Positions 8,216-18,709 of a DNA stretch of 64,000 nucleotides are shown piece after piece. The stretch lies in NCBI RefSeq assembly GCF_027533625.1, contig NZ_JAQAGZ010000011.1, forward strand, positions 1-64,000, in the 5' to 3' direction. Numbering within the stretch: position 1 is the first letter of the stretch; the number at the start of each line of letters is the position of its first letter. A model generated the notes under the pieces. The model saw nothing but the letters and a program-made list of their open reading frames with translations. It was not told the origin of the DNA and did no database searches. The translations under genes and the position numbers were made by a program. Source of the DNA: Paenibacillus gyeongsangnamensis. GTDB taxonomy: Bacteria; Bacillota; Bacilli; Paenibacillales; NBRC-103111.

Positions 8216-8233
8216 GGGGGCTTATCAGCCCCC
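8216..8233 (-). terminator. Weak intercistronic hairpin after uxaE
   Basis: GGGGGCT/AGCCCCC arms with a 4-nt loop between uxaE and the next gene. On the minus strand it is followed by TTTCTTG only, so it may attenuate or protect mRNA ends rather than stop transcription fully. Confidence 0.5.
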
Positions 8234-8247
8234 TCCCATTCCAGCCA

Positions 8248-9750
8248 TTATTTACCGAGCAAATCAAGGTGTTTGCCGATATGCGAGATCAAGGACTGCT
8301 CGTAAGCTTCCTCCTGCTCGCTGAGCGTCCGGAAAAATTCGTCTTTGAACAGAGAATTTCCGGCCGCGTCCTTCGCTTGAAGAAGAATGCCGTAGGTAAT
8401 GTGGATCAGCTGGCGGGCATTGTCTTCGTTCATATAAGTATCGGCCAGATCGGCGTCGGACACTTGGTCCAGCGGCGCGATTTTGCTCAGATCCGTCGAT
8501 ACGTGGTAATAAGCGGTTGCCTCTTCAAAATGCTCCAATGCATATTGATGCATCCGGCGGTACAAGGAAGGATTGACCTTCGCCACGGTACGAACCGCTT
8601 CGAGCCAGTTCGTGCCGGCGGTCTTCACATGGAAGCGGCCCTTGGTATACTTGCCGATGACCGGGAAAACGCTGAATTTGTCGCTGCCGGAGTGAATGCT
8701 GAGCTTGTAGCCGAAGTCGTCCGCAAGACCCGCATGGATGATCAGCTCTTTCTCGAACTGCTCGAGGTCGCCGATGTAATCGATCCCTTTCTGGAACTCG
8801 CCGCAGAAACGAGGCGCCATGCTGTAGATCGTCAGTCCTCGGCTGTACAGCTCCTTCGCCACGAAGAAGTGAGATTCCGGAGCCGTCGGCGTAGCCGTTT
8901 CGTCGATCGAGATCTCGAAGTCGACAGCGCGTGCAGCGTTTTTGATATATGTCGTATAAATATGCTCCATGAAATCGATCGCTGCGCCGTAGATGAGCAC
9001 GTTCTTGATCAGGGTCGGGCGGTCGAACGATATGGCCGTGCCTGCGGCCGGGAACGTCTGATTCAAGTAACGGGCTTCGTAATGGCTGCGTACTGCTTCC
9101 GGCAGCTGTGCGTATTTAGCTTCCTGTTCAGCCTCGGAGGTGCCTTCGATCGTGTTGTCGATTTTCTCGGAGCAATCCAGCGTCAGCATGGTGAACCCGA
9201 GGTCGAGCGCCATCTCGATGTCCGCTTCCACTTTCAGGTGGTCGCCGTCCGCACCGAAGCCGTCCTTATAGCCTTCCTGGAACACGGCGTAGCAAGCGGC
9301 GTCGACGACTTGCTTGTAATCCCGGCCCGTCAGGTTCAGCTCGCGGATCGACTGCTGCGCCAGAATCGGACGCACGTCACGGCCTTGCACCGTCTTGATA
9401 TGGCCTGGAGATGCGATGCCGAGACGGTCGCCAAGACCGATTGTCGCGATCTGGGTTCCGAACGCGCGGGGCACGGTATAGTCGAAATATTTGTTCAAAA
9501 CCAGGCGGTTCTCATGCGTGAGCGGGCTGATCTTGGCCCCGTCCTCCACTTGCCCTTGCAGCTCGTCGTACAGAGGGCCTTCGCCTGCCGCTAGAATATA
9601 TTTGGTATGATTCGGAGTATCCTTGACCATCAGCAGCTTAGTGCCTCCGGATTGTGCCAATGATTGCGCATACACTTTTACGTCTCCGCCGCCGATATCG
9701 CTTACTTTCCCTGCGGCCAACGCCTCGATGATTGCTTGAAACTTGCCCAT
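8248..9750 (-). CDS. uxaE: Tagaturonate epimerase
   Basis: 500 residues. Matches the UxaE family (D-tagaturonate to D-fructuronate, described from Thermotoga TM0440): GLGDRLGIASPGHIK, AQQSIREL, GYKDGFGADGDHLK, SIDETATPT, IHSGSDKFSVFP and HVKTAGTNW are all family blocks. The Asp, Glu and His residues in these blocks are the likely metal ligands. It provides the step that lets galacturonate enter the glucuronate branch of hexuronate breakdown in the cytoplasm. ATG start behind a GGAGGTCC ribosome site; divergent from an AraC-type regulator that probably controls it. Confidence 0.9.
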   Translation of the reverse strand: MGKFQAIIEALAAGKVSDIGGGDVKVYAQSLAQSGGTKLLMVKDTPNHTKYILAAGEGPLYDELQGQVEDGAKISPLTHENRLVLNKYFDYTVPRAFGTQIATIGLGDRLGIASPGHIKTVQGRDVRPILAQQSIRELNLTGRDYKQVVDAACYAVFQEGYKDGFGADGDHLKVEADIEMALDLGFTMLTLDCSEKIDNTIEGTSEAEQEAKYAQLPEAVRSHYEARYLNQTFPAAGTAISFDRPTLIKNVLIYGAAIDFMEHIYTTYIKNAARAVDFEISIDETATPTAPESHFFVAKELYSRGLTIYSMAPRFCGEFQKGIDYIGDLEQFEKELIIHAGLADDFGYKLSIHSGSDKFSVFPVIGKYTKGRFHVKTAGTNWLEAVRTVAKVNPSLYRRMHQYALEHFEEATAYYHVSTDLSKIAPLDQVSDADLADTYMNEDNARQLIHITYGILLQAKDAAGNSLFKDEFFRTLSEQEEAYEQSLISHIGKHLDLLGK

Positions 9751-9926
9751 GAGTGGACCTCCTCGTTATAAAATCTTCTGCTTTATCATAGCGCAAAATA
9801 CGTTCACATTCTTCACCGATCTTGCTGATTTTTAATTAACATATGCATATTTTGCTGTCCAATCTGTACGCCTTTTGATACAATGGAGGAAAAAAAGCGC
9901 AGAACGGTAAGCAGGGGGGACCGAGC

Positions 9927-10793
9927 ATGAGCGAAACGATAGCTCTGAATTACGGCGCCGAAGAAGGCGATTTTTACATCCAGCATGTGAAGCGGACGGA
10001 GCCTTTCGAGCGGACGAACCATTTTCACGGCACCTATGAAATTTACTATTTGCTGGCGGGGCAGCGGGGGTATTTTATCAAAGACCGCTCCTATTTGATT
10101 TCTCCCGGCGATCTGGTTTTCATCAATAAGCACGATGTGCACAAAACGTCCAATATCGGCCCGCCCGGGCATGAACGGATCGTCATCAACTTCAGCGACC
10201 GGTTCCTCGGCAAGGATCATCCTTTGTACCATGAATCGTTGTTTGCCGCATTCCAGCATCCTTCTCATGTGTTCAGCTTGAAGCTGCAGGAGCAAATATT
10301 CGTGCAGACCATTATGAACAAGCTGACGAAGGAGCTGAAAGAACGCGCCACCGGCTACGAGACTTATACGAAGCTGCTGCTCATGGAGCTGCTTCTCTTC
10401 GCGGGCAGATGCGCGGAGCGCCAGGAGACGGTGCCGTTCGAGCATGCCAGCCCGCTTCATAAAAAGATCTCCGAGATCGTTCAGTACATCAACGGTCATT
10501 TCCAGGAACCGATGACGCTGGCCGGGCTGGCCGGGCGCTTTTACATGAGCCCTTATTATTTGAGCCGGGCTTTCAAGGACGTCACAGGATTTACATTTAT
10601 CGAATACGTGAATACGGCGCGCATCAAGGAAGCCCAGCGGCTTCTGAAGGAAACGGATATGAAGATCATCGGCATCGCCGAAGCGGTCGGCTTCGAGAAT
10701 ATCGCGCATTTCGGGCGCATGTTCAAAAAGCTGACCAAGCTTACACCGCTTGCTTTTCGCAAGATGCAACAGCAAGTGCCTCTAGCCGACTGA
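9927..10793 (+). CDS. AraC-family regulator with cupin sensor domain
   Basis: 288 residues. N-terminal AraC-binding cupin (about 20-100, with NHFHGTYEIYYLL), C-terminal double helix-turn-helix (about 185-285; LAGRFYMSPYYLSRAFKDVTG). ATG behind GGGGGA. Divergent from uxaE, 176 bp apart, so it most likely senses a uronate-pathway metabolite and controls uxaE and its neighbour. It is clearly similar to the regulator at 13760-14629. Confidence 0.9.
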   Translation: MSETIALNYGAEEGDFYIQHVKRTEPFERTNHFHGTYEIYYLLAGQRGYFIKDRSYLISPGDLVFINKHDVHKTSNIGPPGHERIVINFSDRFLGKDHPLYHESLFAAFQHPSHVFSLKLQEQIFVQTIMNKLTKELKERATGYETYTKLLLMELLLFAGRCAERQETVPFEHASPLHKKISEIVQYINGHFQEPMTLAGLAGRFYMSPYYLSRAFKDVTGFTFIEYVNTARIKEAQRLLKETDMKIIGIAEAVGFENIAHFGRMFKKLTKLTPLAFRKMQQQVPLAD

Positions 10794-10873
10794 CGGAGGA
10801 GTGATAAACCGCTGACTTGTCTTGTCACGCTTGGAGCATGTGATATAATGAGTAAAGATGCGCCATCGCAATT

Positions 10874-11857
10874 TTGGCGAATTTTGGAGGGATAGTTATT
10901 TTATATTTTGCGGCGTTTCTCGTTTCGTTTCTCGTCGTCCTTTTCCTGATACCTCCCTTGCGGAAGCTGGCCTTTCGCATCGATTTCGTGGACAAGCCCA
11001 AGGAAAATATCGAACGTAAAATACACCGGGAGCCGATTCCGCTCACGGCGGGCCTTGCGATCTTCATCGCCTTCGTGCTCGCTTACCTGATGTTCGTGCA
11101 TAACGAATGGAAGCAAACGGCCGGCATCCTGAGCGGCTCGTTCCTGATTCTGGCGATCGGCCTTGTCGACGATTGGTACAAAACGCACGGCAAGGAGTTT
11201 CCCGCCCTGCCCAAGATGCTGGTGCAACTCACGGCTGCAGGTATCGTTTACTCGACCGGAACCGTCTTCTACGGCTTCAATAACCCGTTCACCGGGACGG
11301 ATTTCATTCTGCCGGACGTGCTTCAGTTCATCCTGACGGTTACCTGGATATTCGGGGTCACGACCGTCATTAACTTCACCGACGGGATGGACGGATTGGC
11401 AGGCGGCTTGTCGGCCATCTCGGCGGTCACGCTGTTCATCGTAGCATTGGCCAAGCACCAGAACGAGTCGGCCATGCTGGCGATTATTCTTGTCGGATCA
11501 GCGATTGCTTATCTCCGGTACAACAAGTTCCCGGCCAAAGTATTCATGGGCGATGCCGGCGCTACCCTGTTCGGCTTCCTGCTCGGCGTGATCGCGCTCG
11601 ACGGTGCTTTCAAGCAGGCTACGGTACTCTCGCTGCTCATTCCGATTCTCGCGCTCGGCGTGCCGATCTTCGATAACCTGTTTGTCGTGTTCAGACGGAT
11701 GAAGAACGGCCAACCGATCTATCAAGCTGACGCGACGCAGGCGCATTACCGACTGCTGCGCAGCGGGCTGAGCCCGAAGCAGGTCGTGATGTTCTTATAT
11801 TTGATCAATACGTGCTTCGGACTTGCATCGATTATTTTGCTCTTATTGAAGGTATGA
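10874..11857 (+). CDS. tagO: Undecaprenyl-phosphate GlcNAc-1-phosphate transferase (WecA/TagO type)
   Basis: About 320 residues, MraY/WecA/TagO superfamily, roughly ten membrane segments. Conserved aspartates are visible: LVDDWYKTHGK, NFTDGMDGLAGG and KVFMGDAG. It starts teichoic acid or other cell-wall polymer synthesis by loading undecaprenyl phosphate at the inner face of the membrane. Start is odd: the first ordinary codon is TTG 10874, which has no ribosome site, while a GGAGGG lies inside the frame at 10886-10891, six bases before an ATT codon at 10898; translation may start there. Single gene with its own terminator. Confidence 0.9.
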   Translation: MANFGGIVILYFAAFLVSFLVVLFLIPPLRKLAFRIDFVDKPKENIERKIHREPIPLTAGLAIFIAFVLAYLMFVHNEWKQTAGILSGSFLILAIGLVDDWYKTHGKEFPALPKMLVQLTAAGIVYSTGTVFYGFNNPFTGTDFILPDVLQFILTVTWIFGVTTVINFTDGMDGLAGGLSAISAVTLFIVALAKHQNESAMLAIILVGSAIAYLRYNKFPAKVFMGDAGATLFGFLLGVIALDGAFKQATVLSLLIPILALGVPIFDNLFVVFRRMKNGQPIYQADATQAHYRLLRSGLSPKQVVMFLYLINTCFGLASIILLLLKV

Positions 11858-11866
11858 CCTTATTGG

Positions 11867-11928
11867 ACGGCCGAATCTTCCCCCCCTTCAACCAGGCTGC
11901 ATCGGGATGACGGATTCGGCCGTTTTGC
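11867..11928 (+). terminator. Terminator after tagO
   Basis: Eleven-base arms ACGGCCGAATC (11867-11877) and GATTCGGCCGT (11913-11923) followed by TTTTG. The loop is unusually long (35 nt) and C-rich. Confidence 0.7.
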
Positions 11929-12246
11929 TGCTTGATAGGATCATGAGATGAGATCGCTGCTGCTGAAATGGAAAGTATGTGGGTTGTAGTGAACTCGGTG
12001 GCGCAATAGCGGACCTTGGGGCGCTAGTAATGATGCTAGGGTCTCTACGCGCTGGCATTTGGCCGGTCGGCACGTTGTAATGAACCTCAGAGCTGTTTTG
12101 GTGTCTCCAGGTTCATTTGTAGGGAATTGAAGTTCACTATAGCAGTATCAGAGCGTACACAGCACTTTGTAGCAAAGCCAAGGTCATTACGCAGACGTGC
12201 TGCCCATTCACGGTTGTTGTAAACTTGCGCAAGTAAGCCTAACTGG
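11929..12246. other. Intergenic region with nested inverted repeats, no gene seen
   Basis: No convincing reading frame. Outer arms TAGTGAACT (11987-11995) and AGTTCACTA (12131-12139) enclose inner arms ATGAACCT/AGGTTCAT (about 12079-12116). This resembles the skeleton of a decayed palindromic element, but I cannot match it to another copy here. Confidence 0.35.
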
Positions 12247-12294
12247 AAAACCCGACCGAAGTATCCTAAACAGGATAAGCCTCCGTCGGGTTTT
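12247..12294 (-). terminator. Terminator after the Gfo/Idh/MocA oxidoreductase gene
   Basis: AAAACCCGAC and GTCGGGTTTT arms with an inner TATCCT/AGGATA helix. Ts on both strands, so it may work in both directions. Confidence 0.75.
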
Positions 12295-12344
12295 ATTCAA
12301 TCTTATTCGCACTCAAGCCTTGCCGATAATTCGGGGCTTATCGT

Positions 12345-13631
<1,287 letters not shown>

Positions 13632-13759
13632 CTGTTGCTCCTCCTCATAGGTATGATATAGTTGGAGTATAGCGCAAGATTATGATGTTTTCAGCACGTT
13701 TATTGCTTACTTCCTTATATTTTCAACATATATTGCACAAACCTTATGAGGTGATTTGA

Positions 13760-14629
13760 ATGCCGTCTTCGGCAGACCAACCCAAGAGAACGTTCCTGCT
13801 GGAGCATACCATCCGTTCCGGCCCCTTCAATATGAACACGAACCATGCGCACGATTCGTACGAAATTTATTATATGAAAGCCGGAGCCAGGTACTATTTC
13901 ATCAAGGACCGCTCCTATCTTGTCCGCGAGGGCGATCTGGTGCTGATCGAGCCGATGGTCCTGCACCGGACGACCGAAGCCTACAGCTCCCATCATGAGC
14001 GTGTGCTGTTTAACTTCAAGAAAGCCTCTATCCATTCGTTCCTTGAAGACATGCCGGACGACCTGCTGAGCGCCTTCCGCGACAATCCGATCATTCGGCC
14101 GGAAGCCAAGGAAAAAGCCTGGGCCGATGCCCATATCGGGCGAATGCTCGCCGAACAAGAGCATGGAGGGCCCGGCTCCGCAGGTCTCCTGAAGCTGCTG
14201 CTGACCGAGCTCTTGCTCTGGATCTACCGTCAAGGGAAACTACCCGGGGGACGCGGAGCGCTGCCGGGTACGGAGCATCCGACAACGCTGCACCGCAAAG
14301 TATCGGAGATCGTGCAGTTCATTAACGACCATTACGAAAAAGAGCTGACGCTCCACACGGTAGCTAACCGGTTTCACATCAGCTCTTATTATCTTTGCCG
14401 TATCTTTAAAGAAGCGACCGGCTTTACCCTGGTCGAATATATCCAGCGTCTGCGCGTCCGCGAAGCCCAGCGGCTGCTAAGCGCTACGCGGCTGCAAATG
14501 AGCGAGGTTGCCGGCAGGGTCGGCTTCGACAGCGGCACGCATTTCGGCCGCGTATTCAAAAGCATCTGCGGCGTCTCCCCGCTCCAATACCGCAAAGCCG
14601 CTGCAGCGGAGGAGCCTGCGAGAATCTAG
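13760..14629 (+). CDS. AraC-family regulator with cupin sensor domain
   Basis: 289 residues, same plan as the regulator at 9927: cupin (about 15-100, NHAHDSYEIYYM, then RYYFIKDRSYL) and C-terminal double HTH (about 185-285; HISSYYLCRIFKEATGF). ATG behind GAGGTG. Divergent from the oxidoreductase at 12345-13631, its probable target. Its stop overlaps the stop of the convergent aminopeptidase gene by 4 bp. Confidence 0.9.
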   Translation: MPSSADQPKRTFLLEHTIRSGPFNMNTNHAHDSYEIYYMKAGARYYFIKDRSYLVREGDLVLIEPMVLHRTTEAYSSHHERVLFNFKKASIHSFLEDMPDDLLSAFRDNPIIRPEAKEKAWADAHIGRMLAEQEHGGPGSAGLLKLLLTELLLWIYRQGKLPGGRGALPGTEHPTTLHRKVSEIVQFINDHYEKELTLHTVANRFHISSYYLCRIFKEATGFTLVEYIQRLRVREAQRLLSATRLQMSEVAGRVGFDSGTHFGRVFKSICGVSPLQYRKAAAAEEPARI

Positions 14630-15741
14630 ATCAGGTTCTCCGGATTCAGTTTCTCCAGCTCCGGCACCACGAATTTGCCGTCCTTGCGGATCAGGCGGCC
14701 GTCGAAATAAATTTCACCGCCGCCGTACTCCGGCCGTTGGATGAGCACCATATCCCAGTGCACGGAAGAGCGGTTGCCGTTGTCCGCATCCGTATACGCG
14801 TTACCCGGTGTGAAGTGGATGCTGCCGTCGATTTTCTCATCGAACAAAATATCTTTCATCGGCTTCTGAATGTAAGGGTTGACTCCGATGGCGAACTCTC
14901 CGATATAACACGCGCCTTCATCCGTATTCAGAATGTCGTTCAGCTTCTTCGTATCGTTCGAGGTCGCTTCGACGATCTTGCCGTTCTCAAAACGCAGGGT
15001 CACGTTCTCAAAGAACGTGCCCGTATAGATCGTAGGCGCATTATAAGCGATGACGCCGTTCACGGAATCCTTGACCGGAGCGGTGAACACCTCGCCGTCA
15101 GGAATATTGTTTTTGCCCGCGCATTTGATTGCCGGGATGCCTTTGATCGAGAAGGTCAGGTCCGTACCCTGGCTGACAATACGCACCTTGTCCGTCTTCT
15201 CCATTAACTCGACCAGGGAGTCCATGGCCGCGGACATTTTGCTGTAGTCCAAGTTACATACGTTGAAATAAAAGTCCTCGAATGCCTCGGTGCTTGTGTT
15301 CGCCAGTTGGGCCATCGACCCGTTCGGATAGCGCATGATGCACCACTTGGTGTGATTGACCCGCTGATCCGTTACCGGGCGCTGGTATTCGCGTACATAC
15401 AGACGCATTTGCTCCTCCGGCACATCGGATGTTTCCGTGATGTTCTCGCCGCTTCGCACGCCAAGGTAAGCCTGCATTTTCTTCATCCGGTTCAGCTCAA
15501 GCTCGGCCAGCGTCCGGTATTGCTCCACCGTGCCGCCCAGCATCAAGCTACGGGTTACGGACGGATCGCGGAATTCAACAAACGGATGGCCGCCTGCGGC
15601 ATATACTTCTTCGATTAAACATTTGGTCAATTCCTGATCGCGCAGTCCGATCATCTCGATCAAAATATATTCACCCGGCTGCAAGTCCACCGAGTATCTC
15701 ACCAAATTTTTCGCAAACTGTTTTAAACGCGGGTCTCTCAT
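14626..15741 (-). CDS. M29-family metallo-aminopeptidase (AmpS type)
   Basis: 371 residues from ATG 15741, nine bases after AAAGGAG. All expected metal and catalytic positions of M29 are visible: Glu in IPDGEVFTAP, Glu in YIGEFAIG, His/Tyr in SIHFTPGNAY, and His-Asp in SVHWDM. Cytoplasmic peptidase that trims N-terminal residues from peptides. Monocistronic, convergent with the AraC gene. Confidence 0.92.
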   Translation of the reverse strand: MRDPRLKQFAKNLVRYSVDLQPGEYILIEMIGLRDQELTKCLIEEVYAAGGHPFVEFRDPSVTRSLMLGGTVEQYRTLAELELNRMKKMQAYLGVRSGENITETSDVPEEQMRLYVREYQRPVTDQRVNHTKWCIMRYPNGSMAQLANTSTEAFEDFYFNVCNLDYSKMSAAMDSLVELMEKTDKVRIVSQGTDLTFSIKGIPAIKCAGKNNIPDGEVFTAPVKDSVNGVIAYNAPTIYTGTFFENVTLRFENGKIVEATSNDTKKLNDILNTDEGACYIGEFAIGVNPYIQKPMKDILFDEKIDGSIHFTPGNAYTDADNGNRSSVHWDMVLIQRPEYGGGEIYFDGRLIRKDGKFVVPELEKLNPENLI

Positions 15742-15900
15742 GTTCATTCTCTCCTTTGAAGGCTGCATTCCAATCTACAGCTTCACTGTAACCAATTTTA
15801 CGCAAAAGTTCAAATGCCGCCCTTCGGTTTGCGCGAGAATTTGGTATCATCAGGAAAATAATCATTCAATTCGCTGTTAATTTACATGCAAAATGCAAAA

Positions 15901-15927
15901 ACGCCTCTCCGTCGAACGGAAAGGCGT
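15901..15927 (-). terminator. Terminator after ndk
   Basis: ACGCCTTTCCGT/ACGGAGAGGCGT stem with a 3-nt loop followed by TTTTTGC on the minus strand. Confidence 0.85.
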
Positions 15928-15948
15928 ACCGTACACAAGCTTGAAAGC

Positions 15949-16392
15949 CTATATAACCTTTTGCAGCGGAATTTCGTACGTAATGAGCTCCTGCGGACTG
16001 AAGAAGTTGGCGATCTCCCGTTCCGCGCTCTCCACCGAATCCGAGCCGTGAATAATGTTATTGCCTACGTGCACCGCATAATCTCCTCTAATCGTGCCGG
16101 GGGCCGCATCCATCGGGTTGGTCTTCCCCATCATGGCGCGGGAAAGCGCGATGATGTTATCGCCCTGCCATACCATGGCAAACACCGGACCGGAGGTGAT
16201 GAAATCAACCAATTCGCCGAAGAAAGGCTTGCCTTTATGCTCCGCATAGTGATATTCCGCTTGCTCCCGGGACATATGGAGGAGCTTGGACGCAATGAGC
16301 TGGAAGCCTTTTTCCTCGAATCTCTGTACAATCTTGCCGACCAGTCCGCGCTGGACGCCATCAGGCTTAATCATCAGATATGTTTTTTCCAT
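15949..16392 (-). CDS. ndk: Nucleoside diphosphate kinase
   Basis: 147 residues, standard family length. [11 protein letters not shown] near the N-terminus and the active-site His in [11 protein letters not shown]. Transfers the gamma phosphate from ATP to other nucleoside diphosphates through a phosphohistidine. GGGAG ribosome site 8 nt before ATG. Single gene with its own terminator. Confidence 0.97.
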   Translation of the reverse strand: MEKTYLMIKPDGVQRGLVGKIVQRFEEKGFQLIASKLLHMSREQAEYHYAEHKGKPFFGELVDFITSGPVFAMVWQGDNIIALSRAMMGKTNPMDAAPGTIRGDYAVHVGNNIIHGSDSVESAEREIANFFSPQELITYEIPLQKVI

Positions 16393-16651
16393 CGATCAAC
16401 ACTCCCGTTTCGTTGTTGGTAGGGAACTTGTGCCTTCAACTGGACATTATTCCCAATGCAGCATCATTTCATTCTTTATAAAGGGTTGGATTCGCCGTGC
16501 GATCCGTTAAACCGATAAGATTCAATCAAATATCGCATAATTAAGATATCACATTTAGGTATTTTATGTAAATAGTATGTTTCATTAAATTTTTATTATG
16601 TATTATAGAAAGCGTTATCCTTTTTTTTCGCTAGATCATATAACAAAAAAA

Positions 16652-16671
16652 GAGCAGTCCCATGACTGCTC
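16652..16671 (-). terminator. Terminator hairpin next to palindromic repeat copy A
   Basis: GAGCAGTC/GACTGCTC, 4-nt loop, then seven Ts on the minus strand. It serves the minus-strand gene at 16872-17636 although a 180-bp repeat element separates them. The AT-rich stretch 16500-16650 holds nothing else I can name. Confidence 0.7.
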
Positions 16672-16673
16672 CA

Positions 16674-16860
16674 AAATAACGAGAAACCCGGATATACAGA
16701 AAATGCAAAAGGTAGAAGGTAGGGTATCCCCTGTAGGAGCGATAGCGTCCGGCTTTGTTATCGGAAAATGACCGCTGCATAGCTAATCAATTGAAAATTT
16801 TCCGATAACAACAGCGGCCGAAGGGGGGTACCCCACCGATGTACCAAGGCAGATTTCTCA
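16674..16860 (-). repeat. Palindromic terminator-associated repeat, copy A
   Basis: Same element as at 37477-37693, in opposite orientation on the plus strand. It begins at the GAGAAACCC end (16681) and carries the internal inverted pair GTTATCGGAAAAT (16757-16769) / ATTTTCCGATAAC (16797-16809), plus outer GGGTATCCCCT and GGGGTACCCC blocks. The other terminal repeat is worn down to GAGAAATC. It lies directly 3' of the gene at 16872-17636 and is followed by that gene's T-tailed hairpin. Confidence 0.85.
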
Positions 16861-16871
16861 ATGGTATACCG

Positions 16872-17636
16872 TTATCCCCATTTGCGCTTCATGAAATCCA
16901 GGCTCGCTCCCATCTCCTCCTCTTCCTGCTCTGTCCGGCATTCTACCGAGATCATTCCCTCGTATCCGCTGTCCTTCACAACCTTCACGAACGTATCGTA
17001 ATCGTACCGGCCGGATCCCGGATGACGACGGTCCGTATCGGCCAAATGAATATGCGCGATCCATTCCTTATACCTGCCGATTTCGGCCAGCGGCTCCCGT
17101 TCTTCATCCATATGATAAAAATCCGCCAGCACCCGAATGCTCGGATCGTTCAACTGCTTGGCGTAATCCACGGCTTCCTTCACGCTGTTGATCAAGTTCG
17201 TCTCCTTCTTGTTGAGCGGCTCAATCGCAAGCCGGATTCCCGTGCCATGCAGCTCGGTTGCGAACCACGACAGCACTTGCATGAACTGCTCTTCCGCCCT
17301 GGTACGCTCCCAGCCCTCGGGGACATTGCGTGATCCACCGCTTCCAAGAACAAGCACTTCCGAGCCCGTACGGATCAGCGTATTTACGGCCAGCTCGGCA
17401 TAACGCCGGATCCGGACTTCTTTGGCCTCCGGTCCTACAATGCGAATATCGCGCGGAAAAGCAATATTGAACGCCTTCACGGGAAGCGGACTGTCTAGCA
17501 AAGGCTCAAGCCGCCGCTTGTATTCCTCCCGGTTCTCCAGCTGCAGCGGGGCAAGCGGCGTCTCGATGTAATCGTAGCCCAGCGTATGAAGTAAAGCCGC
17601 ATTCCGGATATCCGTGCACCAGCCGAATAAATTCAT
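16872..17636 (-). CDS. Sugar phosphate isomerase/epimerase (xylose isomerase-like TIM barrel)
   Basis: 254 residues, AP-endonuclease-2/xylose-isomerase-like barrel. Likely metal ligands: Glu in LAIEPLNKKET, Asp in LADFYHM, His in HIHLADTDRRHPG, Glu in ISVECR. Typical of proteins that isomerise or epimerise keto-sugars or act on inositol derivatives; substrate not predictable. A cre-like site lies about 50 bp upstream. The next upstream gene (17822-18640) is of the same superfamily, so the two may act in one pathway. Confidence 0.85.
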   Translation of the reverse strand: MNLFGWCTDIRNAALLHTLGYDYIETPLAPLQLENREEYKRRLEPLLDSPLPVKAFNIAFPRDIRIVGPEAKEVRIRRYAELAVNTLIRTGSEVLVLGSGGSRNVPEGWERTRAEEQFMQVLSWFATELHGTGIRLAIEPLNKKETNLINSVKEAVDYAKQLNDPSIRVLADFYHMDEEREPLAEIGRYKEWIAHIHLADTDRRHPGSGRYDYDTFVKVVKDSGYEGMISVECRTEQEEEEMGASLDFMKRKWG

Positions 17637-17686
17637 CTTAACCCCCGCCTTTATTAAGGATTGTCCTACCTTCCGGTAACGCTATC

Positions 17687-17700
17687 AGAAAGCGTTTACA
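17687..17700 (-). promoter_or_regulatory. cre-like CcpA site
   Basis: AGAAAGCGTTTACA differs from the catabolite-response consensus TGNAANCGNTNNCA at one or two positions. It lies about 50 bp upstream of the sugar isomerase gene, consistent with glucose repression. Confidence 0.45.
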
Positions 17701-17821
17701 ACATCATATGATTCTTGCCTTCGCCTAATGACGGCGCCGGTTCAAATAGCTGCAAACGGGTCCGGCTCTTTCGTGATGACGAAAAAGGCGAACCCAAGCC
17801 AAGCCCCGCCTATCCGCAGGG

Positions 17822-18640
17822 TTACAGCTCCTGCTCCATACCTCGCATCTTCTGTACATAATGAGGAAAAACAACGTTCGGTTCCTCTATGTCGGGATGC
17901 CACTTTTTCTCCCATTCGAGCGTATAGTAACCGTTATAGCCGTTTCGCTCCAGCACCTCGATTATGTTTCGCAGCGGGACGTCTCCTTCGCCCAGTAAGC
18001 AATATTGGTACCCTCGCGGGTTGTCCGGGGTTAAGAGCGAATCTTTGACATGAACATAGTCGATCCATTCGCCCAGAGCTTCCCATGTCGTCTCCGGGCG
18101 TTCTCCCAGCATCCGGTAAGGATGATGGACATCCCAGAGCACGCCGTAGGCTTCGGTATCCACCTGCTCCATGAAACGCTTCACTTCCCCGCATGCGGTC
18201 CAGTCGTCGTGCGTCTCCAGCAGCAGCTTCGCGCCGTACTCCTTCGCAATCTTGCCCATTCGCTCCGCATGCATCACCATGGCCTGAAGCGCTTCGGCCC
18301 GGTCCCGGTCTCCGATCTTTCCGCCGAACACGCGGATGTAGCGGGTGCCGAAAAGCGCGCACAGCTTGGCGTAAGCTTCGATCTCCGCCAAATAATCGCC
18401 GAACTTCTCGATGGACACAAGCTGGACGGAGCTGGAGAAGCAAGAAACCCGAAGGCCGGCAGCTTGAATTTGTTTCTTCGTGGATTGCGCCGAGTCCGAG
18501 AAGGCCGACAGCTTGTAAATATTCATTTCCGTACCTACACCGCGAAAATCGATGGCATCGAAGCCATATTCCGCCGCGCTCCGAATGATCGTGTCGAGGT
18601 CCCATTCCGGACAGCCCAGCGTCGTGAATGAAAGCTTCAT
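17822..18640 (-). CDS. Sugar phosphate isomerase/epimerase
   Basis: 272 residues from ATG 18640, behind TAGGAGGT; the frame continues upstream without a better start. Xylose-isomerase-like TIM barrel: SFTTLGCPEWDLD at the N-terminus, metal-ligand candidates in LLETHDDW, LWDVHHPYR, YVHVKDS and YTLEWEKKW. A member of the same superfamily lies downstream (16872). Substrate unknown. Confidence 0.85.
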   Translation of the reverse strand: MKLSFTTLGCPEWDLDTIIRSAAEYGFDAIDFRGVGTEMNIYKLSAFSDSAQSTKKQIQAAGLRVSCFSSSVQLVSIEKFGDYLAEIEAYAKLCALFGTRYIRVFGGKIGDRDRAEALQAMVMHAERMGKIAKEYGAKLLLETHDDWTACGEVKRFMEQVDTEAYGVLWDVHHPYRMLGERPETTWEALGEWIDYVHVKDSLLTPDNPRGYQYCLLGEGDVPLRNIIEVLERNGYNGYYTLEWEKKWHPDIEEPNVVFPHYVQKMRGMEQEL

Positions 18641-18709
18641 AAACGATAACCTCCTATGATGGCTTGCAGGTTTTCCTGCTTCTTCCATCGTAACTGCTGC
18701 AGCCAAACA

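Noticed and set aside
8269-9594. 441-codon plus-strand frame opposite uxaE
   Set aside because: It is the antisense shadow of a confidently identified gene; no ribosome site and no recognisable protein.
16607-16622. cre-like GAAAGCGTTATCC upstream of ndk
   Set aside because: Two mismatches to the consensus, and far from ndk's likely promoter; not strong enough to list as a site.
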